Source of the DNA: Zopfochytrium polystomum
Taxonomy: Eukaryota; Chytridiomycota; Chytridiomycetes; Chytridiales; Chytridiaceae
Direction: 5' to 3'
Length of the DNA stretch: 64,000 nucleotides
NCBI GenBank assembly: GCA_025765615.1
Contig: JAIVFJ010000155.1
Location: 95,232-159,231 of the forward strand
The position numbers were made by a program, and so were the translations under genes. Below, in pieces: positions 44,903 through 55,955 of this stretch (its first letter is position 1; each line of letters begins with the position of its first letter). The notes under the pieces were generated by a model, which worked only from the letters and a program-made list of their open reading frames with translations, did not search any database and was not told where the DNA came from.

Positions 44903-45504
44903 GCCGACGCTCGGACAGTTTGCACGGAGTGCTTAAAAAAGAAAGCGAGAATAAATTTTTCACAAATCACGGTGGTGAGCCTGTCGAAGTAGGGAGCAGG
45001 TTATCAACGAAAAGAAAAGAAAAGAAAAAGAAAGCTAGCAATCGTGGGAGTCGTCGCACCGCGGACAGCTCTTCAAAAGAAATCCAGGTTAAGACAAGCC
45101 CTCCTCTGACATGAAACGAGGAAGCAACTGGAAGTCAATTTTACGACAGAAGAGAGAAAATTAAAGAGGAAATTTTGAAGTTGAGGTAGCCAATGCTGGA
45201 GACGATTGCAACATGGAATGCACTACTGAACAGATGCAACACCGGAGACTTGTCCTCCGCGGAGAAGAAAGGAAAAGAACAGTTGTGGAACGGGCGCCGA
45301 ACAAGCAAATGAGATCAACGGGAAGAAACGAGGTCAACAAAACGTAACCAGCTGAAACCATCAAGCGCAATCAATGCCCAAAGAGTACTTGGTGCAAATG
45401 CGCTGCATGATCCAGACCGCGGAGCGAAAAAGGAACGAAAACCCAGAATCGAACGAAAGAAAGAACGAGGCCGCCGATGAGTCTGACTAGAAATCCTACG
45501 CACA
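44903..45504. other. Intergenic, nothing seen
   Basis: A-rich sequence between the convergent ends of the multi-TM gene and kinase 1. No supported ORF. Confidence 0.4.
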
Positions 45505-47034
45505 TCATCCCCGCGCTACCCACGGATGCGCTATCACCCGCTCCATCCCCCACCGCTCCTCGGGCCGCACCATTGTCATCCCCCGCACAATCTCGACGCA
45601 CTCCCTCGGCACCCACGCGCCGACTTCGTCGGCGTCCAGCGGCAGCGGGCCTCGCTCCGGGATCCACGCGGGCTGCCACAGACCGTCGTCGCCGGTGACG
45701 GCGGCGGCGGGATCCAGCGCGCGCGGGACGTGGCCGGGGCCGTGCAGCATCGTGTATAGCAGCACGCCGAGTGCAAACACGTCCGCGGCGAAGCCGTCGG
45801 CCGACAAACGCTGGCCCGCGCGGCGCGGCCGCCGCCGCAGCTCGGGCGGCGTGACCTGTGCGGTGCCGTACGAGGTCAGCCGCGGCGGGCGGCTGTCATC
45901 GTCGCCGCGCACAGCGTGTCCGTAGTCGCAGAGCACCGCCGTCAGTACGGTATGCGCGTGCGGCGGGCTCCCCCTATGTTCCGGGCTCGTGCAGAGCTCC
46001 TCAGCGCGCGCTGCCTGCACGAGTACATTCTCCTCCTTGATATCCCCATGCGCGGTGTGGAGCACGGCGTGGAGGTGGTACACGGCGGCGGCGACCTGCG
46101 CAAATATCTGGCGCACGTGGCGCGGGTCGGGGACGGCGAGCCGCTGGCTGCTGTGCCGGGCGGCCATGTGGCGGCGCGCGACGGCCCAGGCCCAGACGTC
46201 GCCGGCGCCGGGGGAGACGCGGAGGCGGTGGACGAGGCCTTGGCGGCGCGGGTTTACAAAGTTGAGCGAGTCCTCGTCGGCGGGCGGTTTTGTTGGATCG
46301 ACGACGAGCAAGAGCCAGTCGCTCCCAACCACGTCCGTCGCGACGTAGTAGTTATCCTTATCCTGCCACGCGTCTAGGGCGTGCAGCAAGTTCGGGTGCG
46401 TGAGTTCCCGCCGCGCGAGTGCGCGCAGCAGCACGACTTCTCCATTGCGGCCGCGGCCGCGGCGGAGGGGGTCGTCGTCGCGGCGCTCGGTGTCGCGGTA
46501 GATGATCTTGACGGCGACGGGGTACCCCGACGCGGCGACGTGGCCGGCGACGACGGCGCCGTTGGTGCCGTAGCCGAGGATGCGGTCGATGTGGTAGGCG
46601 TCGAAGCGCGGGGAGGTTCTGAGCGCGCGGCGGACGACGCGGCGGGCTTTGATCGTGTTGGCGTCGTCGAAGACGGCGTCGGAGGCGGCGTCTTCTTGCT
46701 CGATCGCGTGGAGGGACGTCGGTGCGTCGTCGAGGTAGGCCGGCGGGATCTGCGCTGGCTGGGGCTTTGGTGCGGCGGGGGGTGGCGCCGAGATTCCCCA
46801 GCTCGACGACGAAGACGACGCTGTGGACCTGCTCGTGGAGCGGTGCGCCGTGCCTTCGCTGTCCGTGTCCATTAAAACCTCAAAGGACAGGTTGTTTCGT
46901 GGCGAAGCTGGCGGGGTTGAAGCAACCGCCGTCTCGTTTGGCGAGTGTGCCCGGTGGAAGGGTCGACCACCGGTGTTTGCAGACGTGTGCATGCGCGAAG
47001 GCTCTGGAGGTGAGGCCGGCGGGGTGGAGGTCAT
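45505..47034 (-). CDS. Ser/Thr protein kinase 1 (CAMK/PAS-kinase-like, HGD type)
   Basis: A single exon; ATG 47034 gives 509 residues. An upstream in-frame ATG at 47349 lies in a T-rich leader and would add a Ser/Arg-rich stretch. After a Ser/Pro-rich N-terminus the kinase domain has the glycine loop ILGYGTNGAVVAG, VAVKIIY (beta3 Lys), HPNLLHALDAW, the catalytic loop HGDIKEENVLV (HGD in place of HRD), CDYGHA in place of DFG, YGTAQVTPPEL, DVFALGVLLYTMLHGPG and a C-terminal RW...HPW helix typical of CAMK-like kinases. Large inserts separate helix D from helix E and the catalytic loop from DYG. The paralogue at 51615-52991 has the same inserts. Substrates are unknown. Confidence 0.85.
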   Translation of the reverse strand: MTSTPPASPPEPSRMHTSANTGGRPFHRAHSPNETAVASTPPASPRNNLSFEVLMDTDSEGTAHRSTSRSTASSSSSSWGISAPPPAAPKPQPAQIPPAYLDDAPTSLHAIEQEDAASDAVFDDANTIKARRVVRRALRTSPRFDAYHIDRILGYGTNGAVVAGHVAASGYPVAVKIIYRDTERRDDDPLRRGRGRNGEVVLLRALARRELTHPNLLHALDAWQDKDNYYVATDVVGSDWLLLVVDPTKPPADEDSLNFVNPRRQGLVHRLRVSPGAGDVWAWAVARRHMAARHSSQRLAVPDPRHVRQIFAQVAAAVYHLHAVLHTAHGDIKEENVLVQAARAEELCTSPEHRGSPPHAHTVLTAVLCDYGHAVRGDDDSRPPRLTSYGTAQVTPPELRRRPRRAGQRLSADGFAADVFALGVLLYTMLHGPGHVPRALDPAAAVTGDDGLWQPAWIPERGPLPLDADEVGAWVPRECVEIVRGMTMVRPEERWGMERVIAHPWVARG

Positions 47035-48997
47035 GGCCGTAAACAACGACGAGTGCGAGAAGGATACGAGGGCAGCCGCTGGGGTTGTTGTTGTTGGTAC
47101 TCGTGGGCAACGTTGCGGTTGCGGCGGGGCCAGTCTCCGACGTGGGCACCAGCGGGGCGAGTTCCGCGAGGAGGAAGAGGACGAGGACGAGGAGGAGGAG
47201 GACGGTGAGTGGAAAAGGGACGGAGAGCACCGAGGAGGAGGACGACGACGGCGGCGGTGGCGGCTGTGACGGCTATGGCCGCGAAGGCATCGACTGTTCT
47301 CTTTTTTTTTTTTTTCTTCTTGTTTCGTTTTGCGCTGGTGAAAAAACAAAAGATGAGAGAAAGAAAGAGAGAAAAAGAGAGGAGCGAGAGAGAAGCGACA
47401 GACGGACTCCTGTGCGCAGCGCTGCTCTCTGAGGTTTTTTTGTTTTTGTTTTGTTTTTTTGTTCTCGCAGTTCGTGCTTGCCGATTTTTGCGTCGTTCGC
47501 CAATGTCCTTAAAAGGAGAAAAATTTTTCCCCGCTTTGTGTTTTTCTGTCTGTATTTTCCAACGGCGGAACCCGGTTTGAAAAAGAACGAAAGAAAAAAA
47601 AAAACAAAAATCAAAAACAAAAAGAGGAAAATTTGATTTCTTTCTGTCAATGCCGTTTCTTTGTGCCAATAAATAATAAATAATCGATTACGGAACGAGA
47701 GGCGCGCTCACTTTTCCGTCAATGAGCAGCAGCAAATGAGCAATGCGGGGGAGATTTTGTTCCGTCGCCCGCATGGACAAAAGCAAGAAGAGAATTTTGT
47801 TTTTGTTCCTTCTGTTTATCCTTTGTCTGATTTGATTGATGCATTGCTTGTGATCTTGACCGGCGCGATCCATCGGCCGACGGAGACGGGCTTCGTCCCA
47901 CCCCTCTTTAACTCAAAACGTGGAGGAACACCCCCCCCCCCCTTCACCCCTTCTGCCCGTTTGGCGTTGTGACCAAGCAAATGCTGATTGTTCAAGAAAT
48001 GGAGGCGGGCGTTGGGAATCCGTTGTTCCGCTTTCACCCTCTTTCTCTCCATTTCCTTTTTTTTTTTTTTTTTTTTTTTTTTTGGGTAAATTCGAAAACT
48101 TCGCGGTGTTTGCGGGTCCAGGGAAATCCAATAGACGAACCCATTGCCCGTCCGATCGGGACCCTTAACCCCTGACCGCCATTCCGCGAGAGAGAAATGG
48201 CGGTGAAAGCAGTCAAGCGCAAGTTGGCTGGAACAATCGCCCCCAACGCGCGGAAAGCGAACACGCTCGAGGTTTTTTCTCTCGAATCTGTTCATACCAA
48301 AAAGGGAAGCAGAGAAGGCGGAAGTCAAGCTTCCGGGTTCCGAAGCAAAGATCGGGGCTCCCGCGTGTCACGCCCGCGCTTTTAGACGGATCGACGGACG
48401 GATCCGCCCCCAGCGTCCTTCGCGTCTCCCGCGCGTCGTTCGTTCACTAGCCCAAGCTGCACGACCCTCCCAAATTATTTGAGGGTCATACACTTTTTTC
48501 CTTTTTTTTTGTTGAATGCGTTATCACGTCCGCGCAGGTAAAGCTCGAGTTCTTTCTCTTTTGTTTCTGTTCCCTTTACTTTGGAATGAGACTCTACCTT
48601 CCTCCGCAGAACCACTTCCCTCCCCGCCCGGCCCCATCCCTTGTCAACACAAAAGCAACCCCGTGTTGCAGCGACCGAGGATTGGGAACATCCCCTTTCC
48701 GACCGGACATTCTCTTTTGCCCCTCTCGGAGTTTCTCCTGCCGGGTTGGCTTTCTACGCAAATTTTCATTGCTGAAGAGCTAGAGATGTCCTGGCACGCC
48801 ACTAATTTGATTACCTGGGAATCCATTGTTCTGCTTTCCCCCAAATCTTTCTCTTCGTTTCTTTTTGGTAAATAACAAAATGCTGGCTCACAGCGCGCGC
48901 GCGAGAAAAAAAAAAAATAAAAATAAAAAAAAAACTTTTCCTCGTCGAAAAACATTGAGTATTTCGTGGCTGTCACTGGACAAACCTGAAGGAGGCG
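47035..48997. other. Upstream region of kinase 1, low complexity, no gene
   Basis: It contains T-runs (47299-47313 and 48058-48083), a C-run at 47932-47942 and purine-rich stretches. Bases 48120-48600 resemble 50470-51101 further right. No ORF with coding bias was seen. Confidence 0.55.
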
Positions 48998-50400
48998 CCC
49001 CTCTCCAGAGATGTGTGTGTCTGTGATGAAATCCCACTCAGGACTGGAGGGACTTGGTGTGTGTGGAGAGGAAGAGAGAGAGAGAGCAGTGATGATGGAA
49101 AAGGGAGGAGAGTGAGAGGATGGAGAGAGGAGAGAGGAGTGAGTGGACAGAGTGGGAAGAGAGAGCAAATGGAGGAAGAGAGATTGGCTTGTTTTGCACT
49201 GGGTTCTGTCAAAGCAGCAAGGAGGGTTGGATTCCTTGTTTGATCTCTGTGAGAGGTTGCTGCTTTTATACTCCTGCAGGTTGGAGCCATCAGAAAACAG
49301 AGGGAGCAGTGGGCTGCACAGAGCAGGCCACAGAAATGAGATAAAACAGGCTGAGCACCAACCCCCAGCCTGGGCTAAGTACCCATTCAGGGCTGAGTAC
49401 CAACCAGGGCTGAGTACCAGCCTGGGCTGTGCACCACCCATGTCAGGAATAGGGCAGGACAGGACAAGGCAGACAAGGAACTGAGAGGAGTGATGATTGT
49501 ATTGGAAACAATAATTCACTTGAGGGATGGGACAGGTCCCCCATCCCCCTTTTATACCTTTTGAGAGTGTTCCTTGTCAAGACTCCAAGAAAGTTCCAGA
49601 AAGAGCAATTAGTAATACAATGATACCAATGATACCAATGACAACAAGACAAGTCAGGAAAGCAAAGAAGGTTCCAGAAGGTTCCAGAAGGTTCCATGAA
49701 GGAATGTTCTAGAAGGTTCCAGAGGTTTTCCAGAAGGTGATTCATAACAACCCAGGGCTAAGTACCAGACAGGGCTGAGTACCACCTTGGGCTGAGTACT
49801 TTGTCTGGGCTGAGTACCACCAGGAACCAATTTACAGCTTGTTTGAGAAACAGTTGCTTGTAAATTGGTTTGGTTGTTTCCAAATCAGGAAGCTTGTTTG
49901 GGAAACAAGCCGCTTTTTTCCTTGTTTTTAGAAATCCAATGATTGGTGCAATCTCTGGTGAGCTCAGATTTTATCTCACTTTTAGAAATGCAGTGATTGG
50001 TGCAATCCCTGATTCCTAAATGCCTGTTGCATTGCTCAGATTGCACAGCACAGCAGAGGGCAGAATTCCAAATCAGGGAGGGGATTTCCAATGCAGAGAG
50101 CGAAATTCCAGATCAGGGAGCGGAATTCCGATGCATGGGGCAGTGGTACACTGCTTCTGCATGCTTGCTGTGCTGTGTTACATGTGCAGAGCGCGTAGTT
50201 TGAGTGTTTTTGTGCATTTTCTAATTGCATTGTTCCTACCAGTAGGATGAACAAAGCTAGAACAACAGCTGCCTTTGCCTATCTCTTTTTATTGAGAACA
50301 GATTAGCCCTTCTGAGCACCCCATTCAAGTATTGATCTACTGAGCCCTTCAAACACCCCATCCAATGTGATTGGATGGAGTACTCAAAGGGATCATCAGT
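48998..50400. repeat. CpG-depleted repeat block (foreign or methylation-decayed)
   Basis: Bases 48998-49910 contain no CpG, and 48998-50400 only about six, in a genome whose neighbouring DNA is CpG-rich. Internal repeats: GGGCTGAGTACCA-like units at 49373-49431 and 49754-49820, AGAAGGTTCC units at 49667-49737, a pair TTTTAGAAATCCAATGATTG/TTTTAGAAATGCAGTGATTG (49925 and 49980), and a pair of about 43 bp around 50061-50133. No ORF. It is flanked by diverged direct repeats (48471-48598 and 50976-51101). A TATA-like CTTTTATACC is at 49549. Confidence 0.8.
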
Positions 50401-51614
50401 AACAGGCGTAGTCTACCCTGTGGGTCGAATCTCAACAGTCTGGGGATCCGGAAAAAAAAAAGAAAAAGAAAAAAAAAGGCGAACCTATTGTCCGTCCCAT
50501 CGGAGAAAGGATGGTGAAAGAGCCACGCAAGTCGCCGGAACAAAGCAGCGGAACCGAACGGTTTCGGTCGAAGCGACATTTAGCTTCGTGACAAGGACGG
50601 ACTTTATGGGGGCTCCTGGTTCGCGTCAGGTGCATTGTGAGGGACGGACGGACGGACGGACGGGCGGGCGGAGCCGCCTCCGGCCCCGCGCTGAAGCCCA
50701 GTTCGCGTCTCCCGCACAGCGTGGTGGGAAAGAGAGGGACAGAGAGAGACAGAGAGAGAGAGTGTGTGTGTGTGTGTCTGTCTGTGTGAGAAAGTGAGAG
50801 AGACAGAGAGCGAGCGAGCGAGAGAGAGAGAGGGAGGAGGATCGAGGAGGAGGCGAAGAAGGGTTTTGTAGTTGACTGGCCAAGGCGGCAACCCCCGACC
50901 CCAAACCTTGGTGCCGAAGATGCTGCTATGTGTTGGGAGAAAGATCCCCAGTGTGCTTTGTTCCACCACTTCGGCAAAATTATTTGAGGTCATGCACTTT
51001 TTCTTTTTTTTTCGGTTGAATGTGTTATGACGTCTATGCAGGTAGTGTGAGGGTTTCTTCTTTTTTGTTGCTGTTCTCTTTTGTTTGGGATGAGACTCTA
51101 TACGGAGCAAGTAGTCGCAGAAAGTCGGATCATGAAGAGGAAAATGCCGCGCAGCGGTTGGGGTGAAGGAAGGATCGGGAGGATAATTGAGTGGCACAAA
51201 GGACCGGGGTTGAACATGCGAAATGGGAGGAAAGAATGCAAATGACCACAAGAAGGAGGTTAAAAAAAAAAAAGAGAAAGAGTTCCGTTCTCGACCAAAG
51301 AAATAGAGAGGTACAAGCGGAAAGACAGGGCCCAGGACCTGTCCATGGCACAATAGGCCGGACGGTCAGACTGAAAGTCCCGCGATCCAAGGACCAGATT
51401 TCTTGGGGAAAAGAGGAGGCGAAGTTGGAAAGGATGTGGGGGAGGGGTCGCGCCAGGCGTCAAGGTGGGGTGAAGGAGGGTCATGTTTCAGACCGCTACC
51501 GTTCGCCCTCGTCCAGTCGTCGGTTAGGCCACGGGGGGGAAAAGTATAGGGCAAGGCCCAGAAGCATTTCCGCCAAAGTAATATCCGATCGAAATGCTGA
51601 AGCCAGCTGTCGCT
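50401..51614. repeat. Repeat-rich spacer downstream of kinase 2
   Basis: It contains a (GGAC)n run near 50641-50661, (GA)n and (GT)n tracts (50734-50776) and a segment (50976-51101) about 80 percent identical to 48471-48598. No gene is supported; ORFs rich in SLSLSL are repeat artefacts. Confidence 0.55.
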
Positions 51615-52991
51615 TCACCCGCGCATCCACGGGTGAGCCAGCACGTCCTCGAGCGACCACCGGTCCGCTGCGCGCACCATCGTCATCCCCTCGATAATCT
51701 CAACGCAGTCCCTCGGCACGCGCGGGTCGAGATCGCCCGCGATAGGCAGCTTCCCGCTTTTGGGGAACGCAACGTTGCCGCGCTTCGCGGCCGCGGCCTC
51801 CAGCAGCGCGGGGACTTTACCGGGTCCGTGGAGCAGCGTGAACAGCAGCACGCCAAGCGCAAACACGTCGGCGGCGAACCCGTCCGCGGGCTTGTCGCGG
51901 CGCTGCAGCTCGGGCGGTGTGACGTGGGCCGTGCCGTACGAAGCCAGCTGCGGGCGGGACCCGTCCTCGCCGCCGCGGACCGCGTGGCCAAAGTCGCAGA
52001 CGCGGACGTCGAGGTGGTGGTGCGAGTGCGCGGGCATGTGGGCGTGGGCCGGCTCCGCGCACGGGACGGCGAACGACTGGACGAGGACGTTTTCTTCCTT
52101 GATGTCGCCGTGTGCGACGTTGGCGACGGTGTGGAGGTGGTGAACGGCCGCGACGGTCTTTTGAAAGATCTGACGGACGTGGCGCGGGTCGGCCAGCGGC
52201 GCCGCTGCGGCGGGCGCGCCGGGGTGGCGACGGGCAAAGGACTGGCCGATGTGGTGCTTCTGCGCGATCGACCAAGCCCAAATGTCGGCGGACCCGGGCG
52301 AGACGCGCAAGGTGTGCGTTGTCCCGCGGCGCGGGTTGTAAAAAGTGAGGAGGTCCTCCTGGGCGGGCGGCTGCGCCGGGTCGAAGAGCACCGAGAGCCA
52401 GTCGCTGCCAAAGAGCTCGGTCACCAGGTAAAAGTGCCGGTCGTCCTGCCAGGCGTCGTGGGCGTGGAGGAGGTTCGGGTGGGAGAAGGGCTCGGCGGCG
52501 AGGAGCTGGACGAGCTCGATCTCGCGCGGGAGCGCATCGTCGTGGGTGCGGGAGGCAGAGGCTGCAGAGGCGGCGGATTTGTAGATGAGTTTGATGGCGA
52601 CGGGCTGGCCGGTGGCGGCGACGTGGCCGGCGACGACGGCGCCGTTGGAGCCGTAGCCGAGGATGCGGTCGACGCGGAAGGGGTCGAGGCGCGGGGAGGT
52701 GCGCAGAGCGTAGCGGACGGCCTTGCGGGCCTTGATGGTGTTGTGGTCAGTGAAGGCGGCGTCCGAGGCGGCGTCGGCGACGTCCAGGAGGCGCTGCGAG
52801 TCAGGTGCAATGGGGGCGTGGTGCAACTGGTGGTGGTCGACGTGGTGGTGGGTTTTAGGCGTGCTATGGGCGTCTGCGGGAAGGTGCGGCATCTTTGGCG
52901 ATGCAGGCGGGGTGGAGAGTGCGGTGGAGTAGCCCGAGTCGCCCCGCATCGAGGCGGCGTCGGTGGTGATGGTGGCGGGGCTCAGAAACAT
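51615..52991 (-). CDS. Ser/Thr protein kinase 2 (paralogue of kinase 1)
   Basis: A single exon; ATG 52991 gives 458 residues (upstream in-frame codons lack an ATG). Domain landmarks: ILGYGSNGAVVAG, VAIKLIY, HPNLLHAHDAW, HGDIKEENVLV, an about 30-residue His-rich insert (HAHMPAHSHHH), then an intact CDFGHA, YGTAHVTPPEL, DVFALGVLLFTLLHGPG and WSLEDVLAHPW. Identity with kinase 1 is high through the whole domain, including NTIKARKAVRYALRTSPRLD just before it. HGD replaces HRD in both. Kinase 2 keeps DFG where kinase 1 has DYG. Probable cytosolic signalling kinase; no PAS domain is visible N-terminally. Confidence 0.87.
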   Translation of the reverse strand: MFLSPATITTDAASMRGDSGYSTALSTPPASPKMPHLPADAHSTPKTHHHVDHHQLHHAPIAPDSQRLLDVADAASDAAFTDHNTIKARKAVRYALRTSPRLDPFRVDRILGYGSNGAVVAGHVAATGQPVAIKLIYKSAASAASASRTHDDALPREIELVQLLAAEPFSHPNLLHAHDAWQDDRHFYLVTELFGSDWLSVLFDPAQPPAQEDLLTFYNPRRGTTHTLRVSPGSADIWAWSIAQKHHIGQSFARRHPGAPAAAAPLADPRHVRQIFQKTVAAVHHLHTVANVAHGDIKEENVLVQSFAVPCAEPAHAHMPAHSHHHLDVRVCDFGHAVRGGEDGSRPQLASYGTAHVTPPELQRRDKPADGFAADVFALGVLLFTLLHGPGKVPALLEAAAAKRGNVAFPKSGKLPIAGDLDPRVPRDCVEIIEGMTMVRAADRWSLEDVLAHPWMRG

Positions 52992-53138
52992 CTTTGCTGC
53001 TGTTGCGGCCGAGAAGGTACGTGCTGAGTGCAAGGGGGGCTGCTGGAGGGTTAACGCTTCGCGGACTTTGCAGGACAGCGGGCCGGTCAGGGCTTATTTA
53101 TAAAACTGCCTGGTGGGACACGGACACGGACCTTGGCG

Positions 53139-53193
<55 letters not shown>

Positions 53194-55955
53194 GGAGAAG
53201 ACAGGGACAGGGACAGACAGAAGCAAATAGAAAAAATGAAGGAATGAAGGAGGACAATGGATGATGGGACAGCACACACAGCCAAGCCCAATCATGAAAG
53301 GGCGGGAGACAGCCAGAGCCTTTGGCGGGGAATTCGTGCAAGAGTTGATCCGTCCGCCCCGCCTGCCCCGATGGTGTCTGTCGGCCGGTCTTCTCGCTGC
53401 TCATCCGCCACTTGGAGCATCTCTCTTGATTACCAACAAACGATTCATTCGCCCTCATCTTGGAGGGGAGGGGAAAAATGAGGAAAAGTGCCTTCCCGCC
53501 AGTCTCCCGCCCAGTCTCGGCTGCATTCGAAATGCGGTCTCTGTTCTGTTTGACCACCGTTGCAGTCACCGACAGCCTTTGATGACGGAGGAGGCGGTCA
53601 TACTGCAACTGGAAACGGACAAGATGAGAGAGACAAGGGCAATGGGCAACAGACAGAGCCACCACCTTGAATTTCGTTCCGTTTTCTTTTTTTTTCTTTT
53701 TTTTTTTTGCAATGGGCGGGTTTGTGCCCCCCTCCGCGTCGTCCGTTTTTTCCCACTTGTTTTTTGCTGCCTGAGCCACACACGAGAGAAGAGGGCCATC
53801 CGACAGAGAGACAGACAGACAGACGGCTAGACAAGACCCCTCAACTGTTTGCGTAATCAGCCCGAGCCCACAAACAAACTGCACAGCAAGCAACAACCAG
53901 ACAACCGAACAGCCAAGCAGCCAACAGCCAACAGCCAACAAACGCTTCCAAACCGGTCTGCGCTAACTCGAGAAATGCGGGTGGTAAGAGAGAAACCGCG
54001 GAGGTTTCAAGGTGGAAAAACAGAAAATCCGGCGACTGGCTCTCAAGCTTGCCTTGCAAGAACGAAGGCCCGATTTGAAATGAAAACGATGGTGGCAGAG
54101 ACGGCACCGTTGAGGCGCCTACCTGTCCATGTGAAAGCGAGCGGTCCAAGTTCAGCGTTAAAGATGGACAGTGCCACATGACAATCGCGGTGGCACAGAC
54201 CCGCGTTCCACCGAAAAAACTGGGCTTTCGATTGTATCGCTTGTCTCACCCTGCTGCACCCGACAATCAGGAACGCGAGAGGAGGGCTTTGGCGGGAGGG
54301 CTTAGGCGGCGCGTGTGGCGCCTCGAGGGCAGGCGTTGTCTGCGGACGCTCTCGAGGAGGGTGCACCCCATGAACGGACGTCAAGAGCCCCACAAGAACC
54401 AATCGACTGCATTCCTGCTTCACTAAAATCGTTTAACGATCCCTTCGTACGCATCGGCTTGAGCCCAGCAGCCCCCCGATCGGATGCGTGGAGGATGGGC
54501 TGGACGAAATGGAACCGAATCGAAACAAGTACGACCGGCTATCGAAGCTGCAACTATGGACAAGTCAGGAGTTGTCGGAAGGAGAAAAGGTTACTTTTCG
54601 GGCCATCGGATCGCTTGTTTGGGCGCGATCGCGATCCAAGAAGTGGATTCTATTCAGTCGCCACTTAGGAAACACATCAGAAGCGGTCGGAAAAACAAAA
54701 GGTCAGGTGATGGTCCCGTTACAGTAAATCAAAACATCCGGAGTAGTTCCAGGCTCTGCTTCCGTCGGGTCAATTCCCTTCGTATGCAGCTCGACGCCGA
54801 CACGCAAGGATCGCAGCCTTCTTCGGGACAGATCCAGGGGGGACGAATACGCTGCACAATCCAACGCAGGCGGCACTAGGCGAAAGGCCAATGTCCCGAT
54901 TTTTGTGGTGGGGTATATGACGCGTTTTTTGCTCGAAACGCACCAACATAATCATCCAAATCTTTTGGGGAATGGGCTTCGAAATGAGCGGCAGTGCGTA
55001 CTTTCGAAAGGTTAAACAATGATTCGAAAAATAACCCTGTTCCAGCGGACTGTTCCAAATGGATGGATGTAAGCCGCCTGGTCGCTCTGAAACTCGTGTC
55101 TCCGCAGTTCATGAACGAGTTTCGAACATGTCAAGAGAGACAGACACAGCGCCGAAAGGAAAGAAGGAGGACGATGACGCGAAAATTCTCCGAATCCAAT
55201 AAATACCCAAGCTCCCCCATCAACAAACCTCATCGACCAACTCTAAAGGTAAATTCGCCCGTACCAGCTTCCCACTTCGCTCCCTCTCCAGCCCAAACCG
55301 ACGCCGTGGCAGTCCCATCCTCCCCGTGCTTCTCACTACCATTTTCGTGCCTAACAATCACTCACTCTCATCAAACCCACCACAGGATCATCTTTATAGT
55401 TCGTCTCTGCTTTTCGTTTCCTAAACGAGGCACACCTGTCAATGTGGATGATGAGACGAAGCCTCCACCCTGAGCGGGAAGTGCGATCTACCCTTTTGTA
55501 ATTGACGGATTTCCTCGCTTGCGCGGGCTTCTTGTCTTTGTATCAGGGGATTTCGGTTGAAGACTGCCCCTCTCCCGCCCTTTTGCGGGGCGGGAGTAGG
55601 GAAGGGTGTGATGGCTCGTCTGACACATTTCCCTTTTTCCTGCTGTTCAGCTCTCTGTCTCTCTCTCTCTTCGCTTCCTCCGCCTGCACGCTATGAGGTC
55701 AAAATAAATCTTTGGACTGCAGGTCTGGTACTTGGCGCTCTGCACCCCGAATGATCTGTTTTGCACTTCACTGCACGTTTGGCCAGTTCTTCTGTTCCTA
55801 TGTGTTCTTGATTTGATCACGATGAATAAATAATCTTGAGGGGCAACGGCTGCATTGTTTCGCTTGTTCTTTGGTGTTGGTGGAATGAAGACAACGTGAG
55901 CCGCGTCTCCCGCAAGGAATGAAGCGGAACGTGGACAAACAAACTGAACTCCGCG
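52992..55955. other. Gene-poor region of about 3 kb
   Basis: A (GA)n tract (53142-53192) lies in the kinase 2 promoter. T-runs at 53686-53710 and (CAGA)n at 53807-53823 follow. ORFs between 53.2 and 55.9 kb are short, lack codon bias and match nothing recognised. A small gene with unrecognised exons cannot be excluded. Confidence 0.45.

Noticed and set aside
47035..47349. 105-residue N-terminal extension of kinase 1
   Set aside because: Ser/Arg-rich translation of a T-rich, repeat-rich leader; the paralogue has no counterpart, so ATG 47034 is preferred, though this is not proven.
48644..49519. Minus-strand ORF of 291 codons across the CpG-free block
   Set aside because: No codon bias, low-complexity Ser/Leu content caused by purine repeats, and it crosses the boundary of the repeat block.
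48998..50400. LTR or retroviral origin for the CpG-free block
   Set aside because: A TATA-like motif and flanking repeats are present, but no TG...CA ends, primer-binding site or coding remnant could be identified, so only a repeat of unknown origin is reported.
50604..51353. Minus-strand ORF of 249 codons
   Set aside because: Consists of Ser-Leu repeats from (GA)n/(GT)n tracts, with no domain.
54043..54423. Minus ORF with CHRDCHVALS, resembling a kinase HRD loop
   Set aside because: No glycine loop, lysine or DFG nearby and no coding bias; chance match.
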